From: Norana najaformis
Lineage: Eukaryota > Annelida > Clitellata > Crassiclitellata > Hormogastridae
Reading direction: 5' to 3'
DNA length: 64,000 bases
Assembly: GCA_964023275.1 (NCBI GenBank)
Contig: OZ029914.1
Span: 18,656,049 to 18,720,048 of the forward strand
Both the position numbers and the translations under genes were made by a program. Positions 23,613-36,764 of the stretch are shown piece after piece. The notes beneath the pieces were generated by a model, which saw only the letters and a list, made by a program, of their open reading frames with translations, was not told the DNA's origin and searched no databases. Every line of letters begins with the position of its first letter. Position 1 is the stretch's first letter.

Positions 23613-24164
23613 TACACACACCCATACACATACAACTCCAAAAAACACCAAGGACTGGCACTTGAAATTTCTGGTCCAAGACTTGTCTCCACTCTCCACT
23701 AATCCTTTGCACCTGAATAAGTAGGTTCTAATGGGAGCACTACTTAAACACTCTGACAGCATCCATACAATTGCACAAAGCCTTATTTACGATCAAAGCT
23801 GTATAGTTAGGCAGAAGTATGTTTACTTGTTAAATACATCTGTTATATCCTGAACTGAATTTAGATTTCATGTTGTGTAAACACATATAAATTGATGCCA
23901 CCGTTTGCCTTGTGTTCAACTCTCGTGTTCAACTCAAATAATATTGCTAATGTATGCTTTCATAATTAGAAATTACTTCTGTGCGCTTAGCTCCTATACC
24001 TACAGTATAATTGTTTTGAGTTACCTTTACGTCTAGAATCTTTTTCTGCAGGTCGTTTCTAAGCACATTCACTAATCCACACAACCTTGAAAGGATGCAT
24101 TGCTTCACAAACTATACACTGTATAAATTTACACAGAGCAGGGACACAGTGCAGTTAGGGTGAG

Positions 24165-24312
24165 TGTAAATGTGAGTGTTTCTCTGCAGCAACCATACGG
24201 CCTCGACCCTGCTCATTATTCAACGAATTCATCCGGTGAGATCATTCACCACAGCTGGCCGTTTGAATGGGCGCCATGCCACTTAAGGTTCCCGCGTATG
24301 GACCATGTTAGC
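24165..24312 (-). mobile_element. SINE-A copy, 3' part
   Basis: Body preserved as GCAACCATACGGCCTCGACC, CATCCGGTGAGATCATTCAC and TTGAATGGGCGCCATGCCAC. The tail is GTGTAAATGTGAGTG. It is more diverged than most copies. Confidence 0.7.
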
Positions 24313-24944
24313 AGTGATAAAAAGTAGGGTCGCTTCCTTCACCTCTACCCGCATCGTGGGGGAACTGGTGACACTATACTTCGTAATCGTAGCTTATCAT
24401 ATTTTACTAATGATGAAGCAAACACGCCACATGACGCTTGTAGGATGTAATTAAGTTCAATCAATAGGAGAGGAAATAAGAAATCAAAACCAGGATCCTA
24501 CTGACAGTAATTACAAGAACTGCTTCAATTATCTAAGTGTATGCAATTACCCTTCACGCTGTCATGGTGATGTAAGGTAAGTTAAGGTAAAGTAAGGCAA
24601 GAAGGAGATGAAGAAACCTAGAAGCCAGAACAGGAATCTTGCAATATTTAGATGAAAATAGATAAATGATGAAAGAGTAGATGAAATGACAGATGAAAGA
24701 CACGTGGGGTATTTAAACGGCAGATAGCTAACTGCGGTATCTGTAACTTTTCACAACATAAAAAGCCTGATTTACCCTACAAATGCCTTCATCTTCGTCT
24801 ACTACTAACGGACAATATAGTCATATAGTCAAAGAAAGCATGAAACATCACATATTATACACAATATTACATCTGAGATGTGCATGAATGATGGTGGTGG
24901 TGGCGGTGATGATGATGATGATGGTGGTGGTGATGATGGTGATG

Positions 24945-25150
24945 ATGAGTTCACTGCCTGAAGGCAGGTCCATTGGCTTTTATGCCACGCAGGGATGAGA
25001 TGAGTGAGGTGGTTTCCCGGTTCCTTCCTCACAGACAATTGTGGGTGAGCAACTTGTCCAAGGTTGCTGTGCAGTGGCTTGAGGCAGATTCGAACCCGTG
25101 ACCCTCCATTTATGAGGCACCAACCATACCACTACACCACCGCATCCCAC
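24945..25150 (-). mobile_element. SINE-C copy (tRNA-derived)
   Basis: Reads in reverse: head with B-box complement AGATTCGAACCC, then GAGCAACTTGTCCAAGGTTG, GTGGTTTCCCGGTTCCTTCC, AGGCAGGTCCATTGGCTTTT and a GAT/GGT microsatellite at the 3' end (24.89-24.95 kb). Family partner at 63.0 kb. Confidence 0.7.
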
Positions 25151-25310
25151 TGGATATGATATCTGTGATGCCTGTTTTTTTCAGTAAGCACTTGAAAACC
25201 ATTTAAGTTAGATCCTGGTTTTGCATTGTCAGATGGTTCTGATGTTGAAGAGGAGCTATATAAATTTGCAATTACAATTACAATTTGAATCTAATAGACG
25301 GGCACTCCTA

Positions 25311-26488
<1,178 letters not shown>

Positions 26489-26489
26489 A

Positions 26490-26554
<65 letters not shown>
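26489..26554 (+). repeat. ATT array
   Basis: About 22 pure ATT units, preceded by GAGCTATTGCGCTATACAAA, a motif like the ends of several local repeats. Confidence 0.95.
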
Positions 26555-26555
<1 letters not shown>

Positions 26556-27511
26556 AAAGCAAATTCTGGGGATAATGAGTTGCCTGCAAACTACAAGCAG
26601 GATCTATGACTCTGGGTTCTAATAAATTTATTGCTTGTAATCTTAACGCCCTGTTGTGACCATTTGACCTTGGGTGGGGGAGCAAAAGAGGGCCACCCAC
26701 TGCCCATGTAACATTGTCAACACAACATTTCGCTACTCGTAATCTTATCGGTCTGCCTGGTAAAACTGGCCCAGATTATTTACCTTTTTAATCTACTTCG
26801 GCCCCATCGAACTGTAACTATGTTGGCCAATTAGCCGTAACTCCCTCTTTATCAGTCAACAACCTCTTAAGTCTAATTCAGTGAAACGCGGCTGCCTGTA
26901 AAGGAGCCGCCTAACATCTCAACATCAAAGCACGAACACGCCGCCGACAAAGCTTGACGAACCTATTCTTCACCCACTCGGCTTACTTTATACTGCGCCA
27001 ATTCGTCACTTCTAACAGGCCGGTCTCCTCAGATGTTCGCCGAAGGACGGGTGGCTCAGGACGCCGACCGCCTCATCCGGACAGATTTATTCCGCCTCGA
27101 AGGCCATCGATAGCTTTATAGATCGTCTTATTTCTACTGATTAAACACTTTATTGATCTATTGGAAGTCTCAAGCTTTCTCTGTCTTTTAAAGCAAGTGC
27201 TCTTTGGTTATTAGGTACACCAAACCATGACAAAGTAAAGAAAGGCAAAGCACCAAAGTGTAAAAAAGTCATGCATAGGTTTTAAAGAGGTACTTAGAAG
27301 GCACTGTATTAACTGTTCTGATACATAAATACACACATACATAGAACACAAGTACACATAGATACATGTATGCATACATATATACCTACATACATATACA
27401 CACACCTACGATTCCTCGCTCAGCTGATGGACACATGGCGTGTCAACAAATGTCTACTTATTTACTTACTCACACATGCTTACATACATGCATGCATTCA
27501 TACACACATAC
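26555..27511. other. Non-coding, unrecognised
   Basis: No coding signal; CATA/ACATACA repeats at 27.33-27.41 kb. Confidence 0.4.
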
Positions 27512-27662
27512 ATTGGGGCATGATAGGCAACTGGATAGAATGCTCTGTTTGCAATGCGGAGAGCACAGATTCGATCCTTCCCTTAGACGGTTACTGTGTA
27601 GGGACCTTGAGCATGTCCTTCACTCACAATTGCTTTGCACCTCAGATTAAGATTTTCATAAC
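27512..27662 (+). mobile_element. SINE-B copy
   Basis: A-box-like GATAGGCAACTGGATAGAAT, B-box-like AGATTCGATCC, then GTGTAGGGACCTTGAGCATG and TCCTTCACTCACAATTGCTT. The 3' end is missing or diverged. Confidence 0.65.
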
Positions 27663-27714
27663 AAGACTTGGAATAAACATGAAAACAGCAATTGATCTGG
27701 CAAAATAACAGAAA

Positions 27715-27790
27715 AGAATGGGGGTAATTTATTTGCACTCATGGCACCCAAATTGATGATGTTGATGATGATGATGATGACACTGATGAA
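27715..27790 (+). repeat. GAT repeats with a diverged SINE-like end
   Basis: CACTCATGGCACCCAAATTG then GATGATGTTGATGATGATG; a likely relative of the 21.68-kb repeat end. Confidence 0.4.
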
Positions 27791-28547
27791 TTCTAATAAT
27801 TCTAATTATTTTCAATTATCATTTTTAGTAAATATTTTAATTATTTATTACTTATTAGTTAATGACTCTAATTAATATGATGATCTATAAATTAATTCAA
27901 ATATTATTTTATTTCTGCTTATAATATGGTTAATTAAAATCATATGAAGCACTATCATTTCTTTTGTTAAATAATTATTTATTGTATTATATATAAATAT
28001 TACATGATATCTTGTATTATACATATTTATTAATCATTTAAATAATTCAGACCAGTTTGTTATGCTTTTACTATAAATGTTTTAGTAATTAGTTTGTTAT
28101 ACTTTCAGTAAATAACAGAGAAGTGATATGTAGTAATAATCCATTTAATAAGCTACCTCAACGGCTCACCTGTTTCTCCCAATTGTTATCCTGCCACTGT
28201 CTTCCAGATCTTCCAGAAGAGATGCAGACAACCAGAAAGCCTTTCCTACTCCGTCTCAGATATAAGGGGTTCTGCTAAGGAGTCGCTCTGATGTACTGGG
28301 ATTCATCAGTCCCTCAAACGAATGGTGAAAGGCCCCCTTGCTTTGAATTTGCCATATTTAAAAAAGCATAAATGACTAATCAGTATCAAGTGAACACAAG
28401 CAGAGAGTAACATACTGGTGGGTCGGGACAAAGCAGGAAACGGGCAGATCCGTTAAAATGTCTGACAACAACAAACACCATTAGATGTCACGTGGTTTGA
28501 ATGTCCACAGTTTATCTTGATTTCTCTAGAATAACCTGAAATAGGTC
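27791..28547. other. AT-rich non-coding
   Basis: 27.79-28.15 kb is over 75 percent A+T with no repeat unit. Nothing recognised after it. Confidence 0.5.
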
Positions 28548-28646
28548 ATACAGACAGACAGACAGACAGACAGACTGACTGACTGACTGACTGACAGAGA
28601 GACAGACAGACAGACTGACAGACAGACAGACAGACACACACACACA
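28548..28646 (+). repeat. CAGA/CTGA array
   Basis: CAGA units, a block of GACT units, then CAGA and CACA. Confidence 0.95.
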
Positions 28647-28865
28647 GATCGGATTACACAGAAGGCGAGTCAACAGTGAATGTGGCTGCTAGAACAGGAT
28701 AAAGTGGACCAGTCCTGCATAGCATAACTGAATGCAGTGCAGTGTTTCTCTGTCATGTATTGCCATCCGTGATCATAAAACGTAGTTTAACAAATCATAA
28801 CATAACATGGGTTTTGCTGTTAGAATCAGTGCTAGAATCAGTGTTAGAATCAACGCCACGGTTTG

Positions 28866-28920
28866 CAATGCCCTTGGGATACTTACGTCTGCTGATATAA
28901 GACTTACAAAAATCAGTGCT
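28866..28920 (+). repeat. Direct repeat, first copy
   Basis: CCTTGGGATACTTACGTCTG, CTGATATAAGACTTACAAAA. Its partner lies about 1.04 kb downstream at 29903-29950. Both sit in otherwise unrelated sequence. Confidence 0.6.
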
Positions 28921-29332
28921 GCAAATTACCCAGAATGCTCAATACCCTGTCGTGCCTAGCTTCCTTTTAACTTCCTTTTAAAAGGTTCGACAGTGTCTCC
29001 TGCAACAATACTATCTTCCACATCTTTCCACAAGTCATCTCTTGCGCTAAAGAAGTGTTGTCAAGTGCAGTGTAGTGTAGTGTAGCATGAAGCAGAGTGT
29101 AGCAGCATATTGTAGTGCAATGTAGCTGAGCGTAGTGTAGTATCGACATCTTCTGGACCAAAGTTTCCGGTTGTCATAAGAACAGCATAACGTGAAAGAT
29201 CGGGTTAAATGAAATGAAAAAAAATTTCAAAATCTGTCCCTGAAGGACCCAATTTCAACATCTGTCCCTAACAGCCGCATTTAATTTCCAAACAATGACA
29301 AATAATTAGGTTCTTTTACAACGTCCAAGTAT

Positions 29333-29440
29333 GGCAGGCGGGCAGGCGGGCAGGCGGGCAGGCGGGCAGGCGGGCAGGCAGCCAGGCAGGCAGCCAGGCA
29401 GGCAGGCAGCCAGGCAGCCAGGCAGCCAGGCAGGCAGGCA
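29333..29440 (+). repeat. GGCA/GGCG array
   Basis: GGCAGGCGGGCAGGCG units followed by CCAGGCAGG variants; G-rich on the plus strand. Confidence 0.95.
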
Positions 29441-29902
29441 TAATTACAATTAGATGCTGGCCAGATGCCTGGGGTGCAACCCTATCCGACATAGGCATTC
29501 AGAGGGTTAGGGCAATGACCCATGACCAACGGCATGCGGTTGTACCCTGGGTGGAAGGAAAGAATTCAGGTGTTGGGCTCCCAGTGAAATGAAAGCGAAC
29601 AAGAAGAAAAGAATTGGCCAAGGCATAAGCCGATGATCACGGTGAATAGAAAGTCCTTGACTACGGACCAAACTAAGATTTACAGCCGCCAACCGAAATC
29701 TACAACTGCACCCCTGAGGTCCACACAACCTCGGGTTTCTCCCGCCCAATCCTGCTTCCTACCCGCCTACCACTTCGTATGCTGCACCCACCATAAGCAC
29801 TAAATGTCTCAAGATCTGAGTAGAGAAAAGCACAAGTGCAGTCCAGAGGTTTGTCCGGCAGGGTCTCTCTTCTGAAGCAAATGACTGAACTCATCGGTTT
29901 GG

Positions 29903-29950
29903 TATCCTTGGGATACTCACGTCTGCTGACGTAAGGCTTACAAAAGCTAC
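29903..29950 (+). repeat. Direct repeat, second copy
   Basis: CCTTGGGATACTCACGTCTG, CTGACGTAAGGCTTACAAAA. About five differences from the copy at 28.87 kb. The interval does not look like an LTR element. Confidence 0.6.
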
Positions 29951-30250
29951 AATAATACCATACCCCATGCTATGGTGTGGTAGCTGGGCTAAATGCATCA
30001 CTGGCCTCTGCATGGCTACCGTCTCCAATCTAACCTGGCAACTGCTTGGCTCTGCAACACTGGATGACCAGGCTCCTCCTAACCAGGCAGGGCTGTTCAC
30101 AATACCGGGAAAATGTACTGTCAATAGCAATACAATATTCTATTATAAAGGTACGGGCAATACCAATACCACCAGATGTAGGAATGCCATCATTTCAAAG
30201 TGTATGTTGCTTAGAGATGTGTGTAGAGGGGCAACACTCTACTCAGGGTA

Positions 30251-30991
30251 ATAGACCATTTATATAGCGCCTGTTTAAGCCTTTAAAGAGAATTTCTTTT
30301 GATTTCACTAGGGCAGATCTATCTGAAGAAGCCATGGGGCAGAGTATTTCAATCACTCGGCTCAGACATCACTTCGGCTTTCTTCGTTTCAGTAGGTCTA
30401 CTAATTTTCATCATCTATCTAACTTCACAAACAATTTTGAAGTTAAAATGCCCACAAATAAATGAACTAAATCAGCTAGTTTTTTGTTGAAAATAAAGGG
30501 CATACTTTTTTGGTTAAGCCCTTGGTTTGCAGTAATAGACATTCAAAACCAAAGACTTAAGGAAGGTTGTGAGAAGTGCCAGAAATTGGCTTCTGGCAAC
30601 GGCACTTTGTACCATGTTGATCTTTTATTATAGAAAATCCAACTGGAAATCATGTATAATGGAAAAAAGTATTTGTACTGAGCGTCAAGGGCTAAACACT
30701 TTCAGGTGATACACACACAAAACCACCAAAATAAACCTGTCTCAATACTCGCTGCAATACTAACAAAGTATCCGTGATACTGTATTGTGATATTAACAGC
30801 CCTTCAACCAGAGTGCAGCATGTACCTGGCACCAGTGGAGAAAAGACCGGCAGATATGGGCAAATGCATCTTCAGTAGGGGATAGTCTAAACCAGAGGAG
30901 GGAAATGTTCCCCAGAATTGTACCAATCTGACTGAGAGCCATTACACAAGGCATCTGAAAGGCTTAAACAGGCGCTATATAAATGGTCTAT
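30251..30991. mobile_element. DNA transposon / MITE with 34-bp terminal inverted repeats
   Basis: The left end, ATAGACCATTTATATAGCGC continuing to 30284, is repeated exactly as reverse complement at 30958-30991. A TA flanks each side (30249-30250 and 30992-30993), the target duplication of Tc1/mariner-type elements. The 741-bp interior has no transposase-like frame; a 63-residue frame at 30299-30490 is hydrophobic but unrecognised. A non-autonomous element is the simplest reading. Because the bases next to the TA also pair (G/C), the exact edge is uncertain by a few bases. Confidence 0.7.
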
Positions 30992-33164
30992 TACAGCTAC
31001 AATGTAACGTTCACTGCTATGATGCCAAAAAGGCAAGATCACTGTGTCTAAATACAACAGAGAATAAGCTGCATAATAATAAATTAATTAAATATTTAAA
31101 AAATACATCAATATACTGTATGTATGAACCGAAGAACATCCTACTGCAACCGGATTTACTCAATTAGACTGCGTGATTAGAACAGAATGTGTGGACATAT
31201 GCCACCAATTTCCTCCATTATTTGTCCATTATTAGTTACATATGCATTGTCTACATAAGTGCAATCAATTATGTGATTATAATTAACTCTCTTCATATCA
31301 ATGCAAAGCTTCACTATCAAATTACGAGACAGATTAGAATTATAACAACCGAGTGCATGCAGTCAACGCTAGGTACGGAATAGTGAGGTAAGGTATGGTA
31401 AGGTAAGGTAATGGGTCAAACTGGTCTTTGACTACATGTCTCGTCACATACTACAGTATACAGACGCATGGCATTGAAGTGGTCCAGGTATCTGGGACAG
31501 AGCCACATGAACAGCCTAGCTGAAGACAAATTTTGAATATCTTTCCGTGCTTTTGAAGTTCAAATCTTTTAAACGACAGTCCAACATATGGCACATCATT
31601 CTTCCTTGCACAAAGAAAACTTAACATGCAAGTATAATAATAATAGTAATAATAATAATATTAATAATAATAAAATAATAATAAAATAATAATAAAATAA
31701 TAATAAAATAATAATAAAATAATAATAAAATAATAATAAAATAATAATAAAATAATAATAAAATAATAAAAGACTAACATGCCAGACTTCAAACTTGAAT
31801 CGGACACAACGTATGTTAATGAAACACCTCAGAGGCAACATTAAACAAGGGTACCAGTGTACCAAGTGTTCGACTAGCAGTGAGTCATGCTGAACCCTAT
31901 GCATCAAGCAACACCTCTGAGACATGCCTAGTGTTGTTGTCAGGCATCGGGTTTTTCATTAACAATGTGGCACCTGAGAAGTAAACAAGAGAAGCTAGAG
32001 TGTATTTCATTTTCTCAGAATCACATTACGGTTTGGAGATTGGCTGGCATTTCACGTGTGTACTGGATTCATGGTGGTTTAGCACCTTTGTGAGATTCTT
32101 AAAAGGTGCTAAATAAATGCAAGATGCACACAATAGATGCTCACATGCAGAAAAACATACATACATACATATTGTATTGGTACTCCTTGTATTCACATCA
32201 ATCTATGTGACAGGCCATTTATGTAGTTCATGTTGATGATAGATTAGAGCTAAATATGTATGTATAAAATAACCAGCATATATATAAATATACATATGCC
32301 AGAATCTTAGGGCACAAAATCAGTAATATTAGGCTATGCATAAACTGTTCACCATGCATCTAAGGCAGCATGGAAAGCAAGCAGCCAGTTAAAGAAATTT
32401 GAGATGACGTTCAACTTGTGGTCATCTTGTTTTGAAGCAGACAACTTTTGTAAGTGAGAAAGGATCTAGCGAAGTCATTTCAGTTGAATGGAGAACTTTG
32501 AAGATGTTAGATGTCTTGCTAGAGTTAAACCAGTTAACTTCACATCAACCTGACAAAGGACTAAAAGAATGGAAGCTCCACTGAGAGACAATTGATCTGT
32601 GATGAATCATCATTACCCACAGTGTTTGAACCATACGATCAGGCAATTACAAATGTAGATTGGTCGAAGCGATTGAAACTTCGAGTATACAGACAGTGAT
32701 ATACAGCAAAAGAGTTTGGTTTTCATCCGAGTCCGTTTGTTTAAGTGAGGCAGCAAAACGGTGAAAAGTTGTGGCAGACTTTGATCTACAGCAATGTCTG
32801 CTAATTCAATGAATATATAAAAGCATCGAGAAGAATAAAGCTGCAACTATTCAGTGAGATAAAGTCTGGACGAGTTAAAGGGATCACCTGAAGTCACTCC
32901 AGCTAATTGTGGTGAAAAACAAATTTCCTGATCATAGACTGTATTCAGCTAAAGACTATCTGAATTGTAAGATGAAGAAGTGTCTGTGTGAGGGTTTACA
33001 AGTCAGACAAGTGTACATACCTACATAGGTGGTTATCTATGTGATAATACTTCAACTAGCTTAAGTAGGTGTTGGCTAAGGTAAGGCTTAATGCAGAATA
33101 GACCGAATATGATTGCTATGTAGATGAACTTATATTGTTGTGACATGTTAGTTGACGATATTAA
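30992..33164. other. AT-rich non-coding
   Basis: Apart from the AATAATAAAA array at 31.64-31.77 kb, only GGTGCTAAATAAATGC (32.1 kb), similar to the SINE-B end, stands out. Confidence 0.4.
31635..31772 (+). repeat. AATAATAAAAT array
   Basis: A 10-bp unit AATAATAAAA repeated about nine times from about 31.67 kb, after a run of AAT. The Phe/Tyr/Ile-rich minus frame is an artefact. Confidence 0.9.
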
Positions 33165-33560
33165 TTTATGGACATTAGATATTTTGTACAACTGAAGAGC
33201 TTATTTGACATAACACTTCTTATCTCCCACTCTATTTCTGCCGACTTACCAATCTTTTAAAAGAATGATGAATTTTTATTTACTGTCAGTGATTGGCTAT
33301 TAACTTTTCCTTACATACAAGCATACACCATACATACATATATACATACATGACATTATTGATGTACAATGATGATATTATTAATGATTGGATATAAAAT
33401 ATTTCATGCAACTGAAGAGCTTATTTGATATAACACTTCTTATCGCCCACTCTATTTCTGCTGACAAATCTTTTTAACAAAGATGAATTTTTATTTACCG
33501 TCAGTGGTCGGCTATTAACTTTTCCATACACAGGCCTACATACATACACACATATATACA
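33165..33560 (+). repeat. Segmental tandem duplication, about 165 bp each
   Basis: Copies at about 33165-33335 and 33388-33550 share AACTGAAGAGCTTATTTGA, ATAACACTTCTTATC and GCTATTAACTTTTCC. Each is followed by CATA-type repeats, which may have promoted the duplication. Confidence 0.8.
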
Positions 33561-34014
33561 CATATACATACATGCATACACACATACATACATGCATACA
33601 TACATGAATACATACATACATGCATGCATTAACACACCAGTTTGTTCTAACTTACGTTAAATGTCAGAATTCGTTGCAAACTGGTTCACGATAATTCATA
33701 TATTAGGATTATTTTTTATTAAAATACACTTAGGCCTATAATACACTGTTCTATACTCCTTGTCTTAAAATACTCTTTTATTCGACTTGGGTTTATTTTC
33801 TCACGATTTCCTAGTAAGCTTAAGCAGACTGCCACATTTCTTTTATTATCAACCACTAGCGGGAGCCATGAAGGCCTTACCAAAATACTTGTATTAGACA
33901 TTTCAACTGTATTTATTTTAGTAAATTTAAAATTATTATATAGACCTACAAGTCTACAAAGCCGAATAGAAGAAGTAATATTAAAAAGTTGTGGACCCAG
34001 AACATACTGACAGA

Positions 34015-34195
34015 CGGGCAGACAGACAGACAGACAGACATCCTGGTACAGGCTGACTGACTGACTGAATGAATGAATGAATGAATTATTATGTTGTAAC
34101 GCGTCTTTTGAGTAAGATATTGTTTTATTAAGGCACGTTATAAATACAAGTTGTATTGTATTGTATTGTATTGTATTGTATTGTATTGTATGATG
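34015..34195 (+). repeat. CAGA, GACT, ATGA and TTGTA microsatellites
   Basis: CAGA at 34.02-34.04 kb, GACT and GAAT to 34.085 kb, and a pentamer ATTGT array at 34.15-34.19 kb. Confidence 0.9.
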
Positions 34196-34854
34196 TGGAT
34201 GATCTAATTTCAAGTCTCCAGTGTTGTAATTAGATGGCGACTAATAATAGTCACATCGTTTGTGCTGTGAACCACGTTTTGGCTAAACATGAAAAGTTAA
34301 TAGTACGAAGCGGATTTCCATAAAAGACCGGATGATGAAACCGAAGACCCTTAGAGTCCAAACACTTAAATCCCCAAGCAGGCCATACCCCATTGAGGCA
34401 TGTCAAAAGGCTGCTCACGCCGTTGACACGAAACCCACGATCCCCTCTGCACCCTAAAACTCCTTTACTACCCAGTCCTCCCCCGCCTCTGGCCGGCACA
34501 AGATAACAGCCCCACTAGCCGTTTAGGCCTCTGAGCTAGCTTGACCAACGGGGTTTCAGTGTCACTTGACACTCTCGGATAAGGGTTGTACTTTTCGGGA
34601 AGATGTCAGTTCGAACCCTGAATACACGTCAAGCTGTAAACCCCTGAGGCTGAATGGCCCAACAAAAGAGGGTGGGGTGACAAGCGGATGGGTAACATAG
34701 CCCACTTGGACCACTGCACATTAATTTTGTATGTAGGGATAACAGGTTTGCAGGAGAGGGGTTTATCCAGGAGACTCCTCCGCTATGAGACATGGACCCC
34801 TCTATAGTACAGGCCCATCAAATATATGGCATACGTGAATGCAGATCGTTGTTA

Positions 34855-35234
34855 TGTATGCATACATATGTATGCGTGTATGCATGTGCGTGTATGTGTG
34901 CATGTGTGTGTATGTATGCCTGTGTGTATGTCTGTGTGTATGTATGTATGTATGTATATATGTGTATGTATGTATGCCTGTGTGTATGCCTGTGTGTATG
35001 TATGTATGTGTGTATGTATGTATGTGTATGTATGTATGTGTATGTATGTATGTGTATGTATGCATGTATGCATGTGTGTATGTATGTGTGTATGTATGTG
35101 TGTATGTATGCATGTATGTTTGTATGTATGTATATGTATGTATATGTATGTATATATGTATGTATATGTATGTATATGTATATATGTATGTATATGTATG
35201 TATATGTATGTATGTATGTATGTATGTATACGTG
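34855..35234 (+). repeat. TATG/TGTG array, about 380 bp
   Basis: Interrupted TATG tetramers with TGTGTA and TATA variants. Five long frames of Met-Tyr-Val-Cys type on the plus strand and His-Thr-Tyr-Ile type on the minus strand come from this array and are not genes. Confidence 0.95.
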
Positions 35235-35407
35235 TGTTTATGCAGGCTACAAAGACAGACAGGAAAAACATGCAGCAAACAGACAGATCGGACGATGTAC
35301 GTTCTTATCTAAATATAGCTGCGGGAACTAACACGAGCTATCCTAATTGATCTTGTTCTTAGAGGCGCACGGCGTACTTTGCATGAACTGACACCTATTC
35401 AATCAAT

Positions 35408-35409
35408 CA

Positions 35410-35449
<40 letters not shown>

Positions 35450-35510
35450 GTCTGTCTGTCTGGCCGACGCACATACACACCCGCACGCACGCACACACAC
35501 ACAAGCACGT
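35408..35510 (+). repeat. TGTC and CACG/CACA arrays
   Basis: About 13 TGTC units, then CACACGCAC-type sequence at 35.47-35.51 kb. Confidence 0.95.
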
Positions 35511-35689
35511 GAACGTAACTGCCAGACTTAATATATCCGGTTAACGATGCGACTGTATATCATGCGAATTTGTTTTATTTTCCATTAGTTTGTTGCATAA
35601 TGGTAATTGGCACGTTGCCAGTTTCTGTCTCCTCCGCTTGGGGTCGGTTGCACCAGACTCTCAGAGACACTCGTCTCTTTCAACGTCCT

Positions 35690-35850
35690 TAACCCATCGC
35701 AGTCTGACTTCTTAGAGCCGGCTTCTCCAACCGATTACGCTTTGTGACTACGGGTTCACTTCAACCAGCTTTCATTTGATGCCATGTGCACTGTGATAGT
35801 GGCGCTATAACAGTAATCAGACTAGATTAGATTAGATTAGATTAGATCGT
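35690..35850 (+). mobile_element. ATTAG-tailed repeat
   Basis: GCCGGCTTCTCCAACCGATT, TTGATGCCATGTGCACTGTG, ATAGTGGCGCTATAACAGTA then ATTAGATTAGATTAG. Shares this layout with the copy at 57.8-57.95 kb. Probably a LINE or SINE 3' end. Confidence 0.6.
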
Positions 35851-35856
35851 GATCGT

Positions 35857-36125
35857 AAACCCCAGATTTCTAAAGCGTTACTGAAAAGCTAAGCGCAGGA
35901 CACTAGCTTATTCACGAGCGTTGCATCAAGTCAGTGGGGTTGCCAAAAGATGTCCAAGAACTATGTCCGGTTGCCAGAAGACCAGAGAGAGAAGGGGGAA
36001 ATGAGGTGTTAGGGTGGGTTGTGTTTCAGTTGAGAGAAATGGGAATGCAGCGGATTGGATGGATCAGGGTGGGATGAGATGAGATGATCAGAGAAGACTA
36101 GATTAGATTAGATTAGATTAGATGT
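35857..36125 (-). mobile_element. CR1-like LINE 3' UTR, minus orientation
   Basis: Aligns as reverse complement to 46.82-47.09 kb: shared GGTTGCCAGAAGACCAGAGA-like, GGTGGGTTGTGTTTCAGTTG and GAGAAATGGGAATGCAGCGG segments. ATTAG repeats at 36.10-36.12 kb match the internal GATTA run of the long copy. It lies directly beside an ATTAG-tailed repeat at 35.69-35.85 kb. Confidence 0.65.
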
Positions 36126-36282
36126 TAATCACTATCTTCGTTTAACTATCCTCCTTCTCGTCAAAAACACACATTCACTCACACACGCACACGTGATGTA
36201 CAGCGGTCGTACATATGCTAAAAAAGAGAACTGGTTTTGTAATACGTGTGCTCGTCTGAGGCGACACCGAAGTCACTCGATT

Positions 36283-36331
36283 TTTTGAACTTCTTATCTC
36301 TAGGATTTTTTGAACGTCTTATCTCTAGGCC
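36283..36331 (+). repeat. 24-bp duplication
   Basis: Two tandem copies of GATTTTTTGAACTTCTTATC plus TCTAG, with one base difference. Confidence 0.85.
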
Positions 36332-36764
36332 AGTGTTCGAGAGGCCTGTGTATCGGTGTCTAAATAAATGCCTTTTACTGTGGTATTCTCTACCGTTGAG
36401 GCCTGTAATATAGGCCTAATAGGTCATCATCTTCGTCTGTTGATCGTGCGTAGGCCTAGAGCCCAAGCAGTTCGTAGGTCTACTGGTGCTTTCGTTATAA
36501 GCCATTAAACGGTGCACACGCGGTTAAATTTAATCGGTCATACATCTGCCATAAATGTAATCGCCAGTTCAAGTGAAGCGGTTTGGGACGAAATATACCG
36601 CAATTTACGAAGAGTCTAAATATTATGCAAACCTTTGGCCTAACAACAAGTTACCAAAAGAATGGAAGGTGCTTTTATGATGAAGGTGTTCATGACCCGT
36701 ACATACTCAGAATTAGGCGTTATGACTGCTGGCCCTGAAGGAGATATCTGGCAAATGCAATGGT

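Noticed and set aside
28866-29950. LTR element bounded by the 45-bp direct repeats
   Set aside because: The repeats are too short for LTRs and nothing between them looks like a retroelement.
30299-30490. 63-residue hydrophobic frame inside the inverted-repeat element
   Set aside because: Too short, no recognised family, and no evidence that it is more than a chance frame in an AT-rich insert.
34792-35350. Five long Met/Tyr/Val/Cys-rich or His/Thr-rich frames on both strands
   Set aside because: All come from the TATG/TGTG array. Being open in many frames is a property of the repeat, not of a gene.
35822-35848. Telomere-like ATTAG repeats
   Set aside because: Short runs at the end of dispersed repeats in several places; they are element tails, not telomeric sequence.
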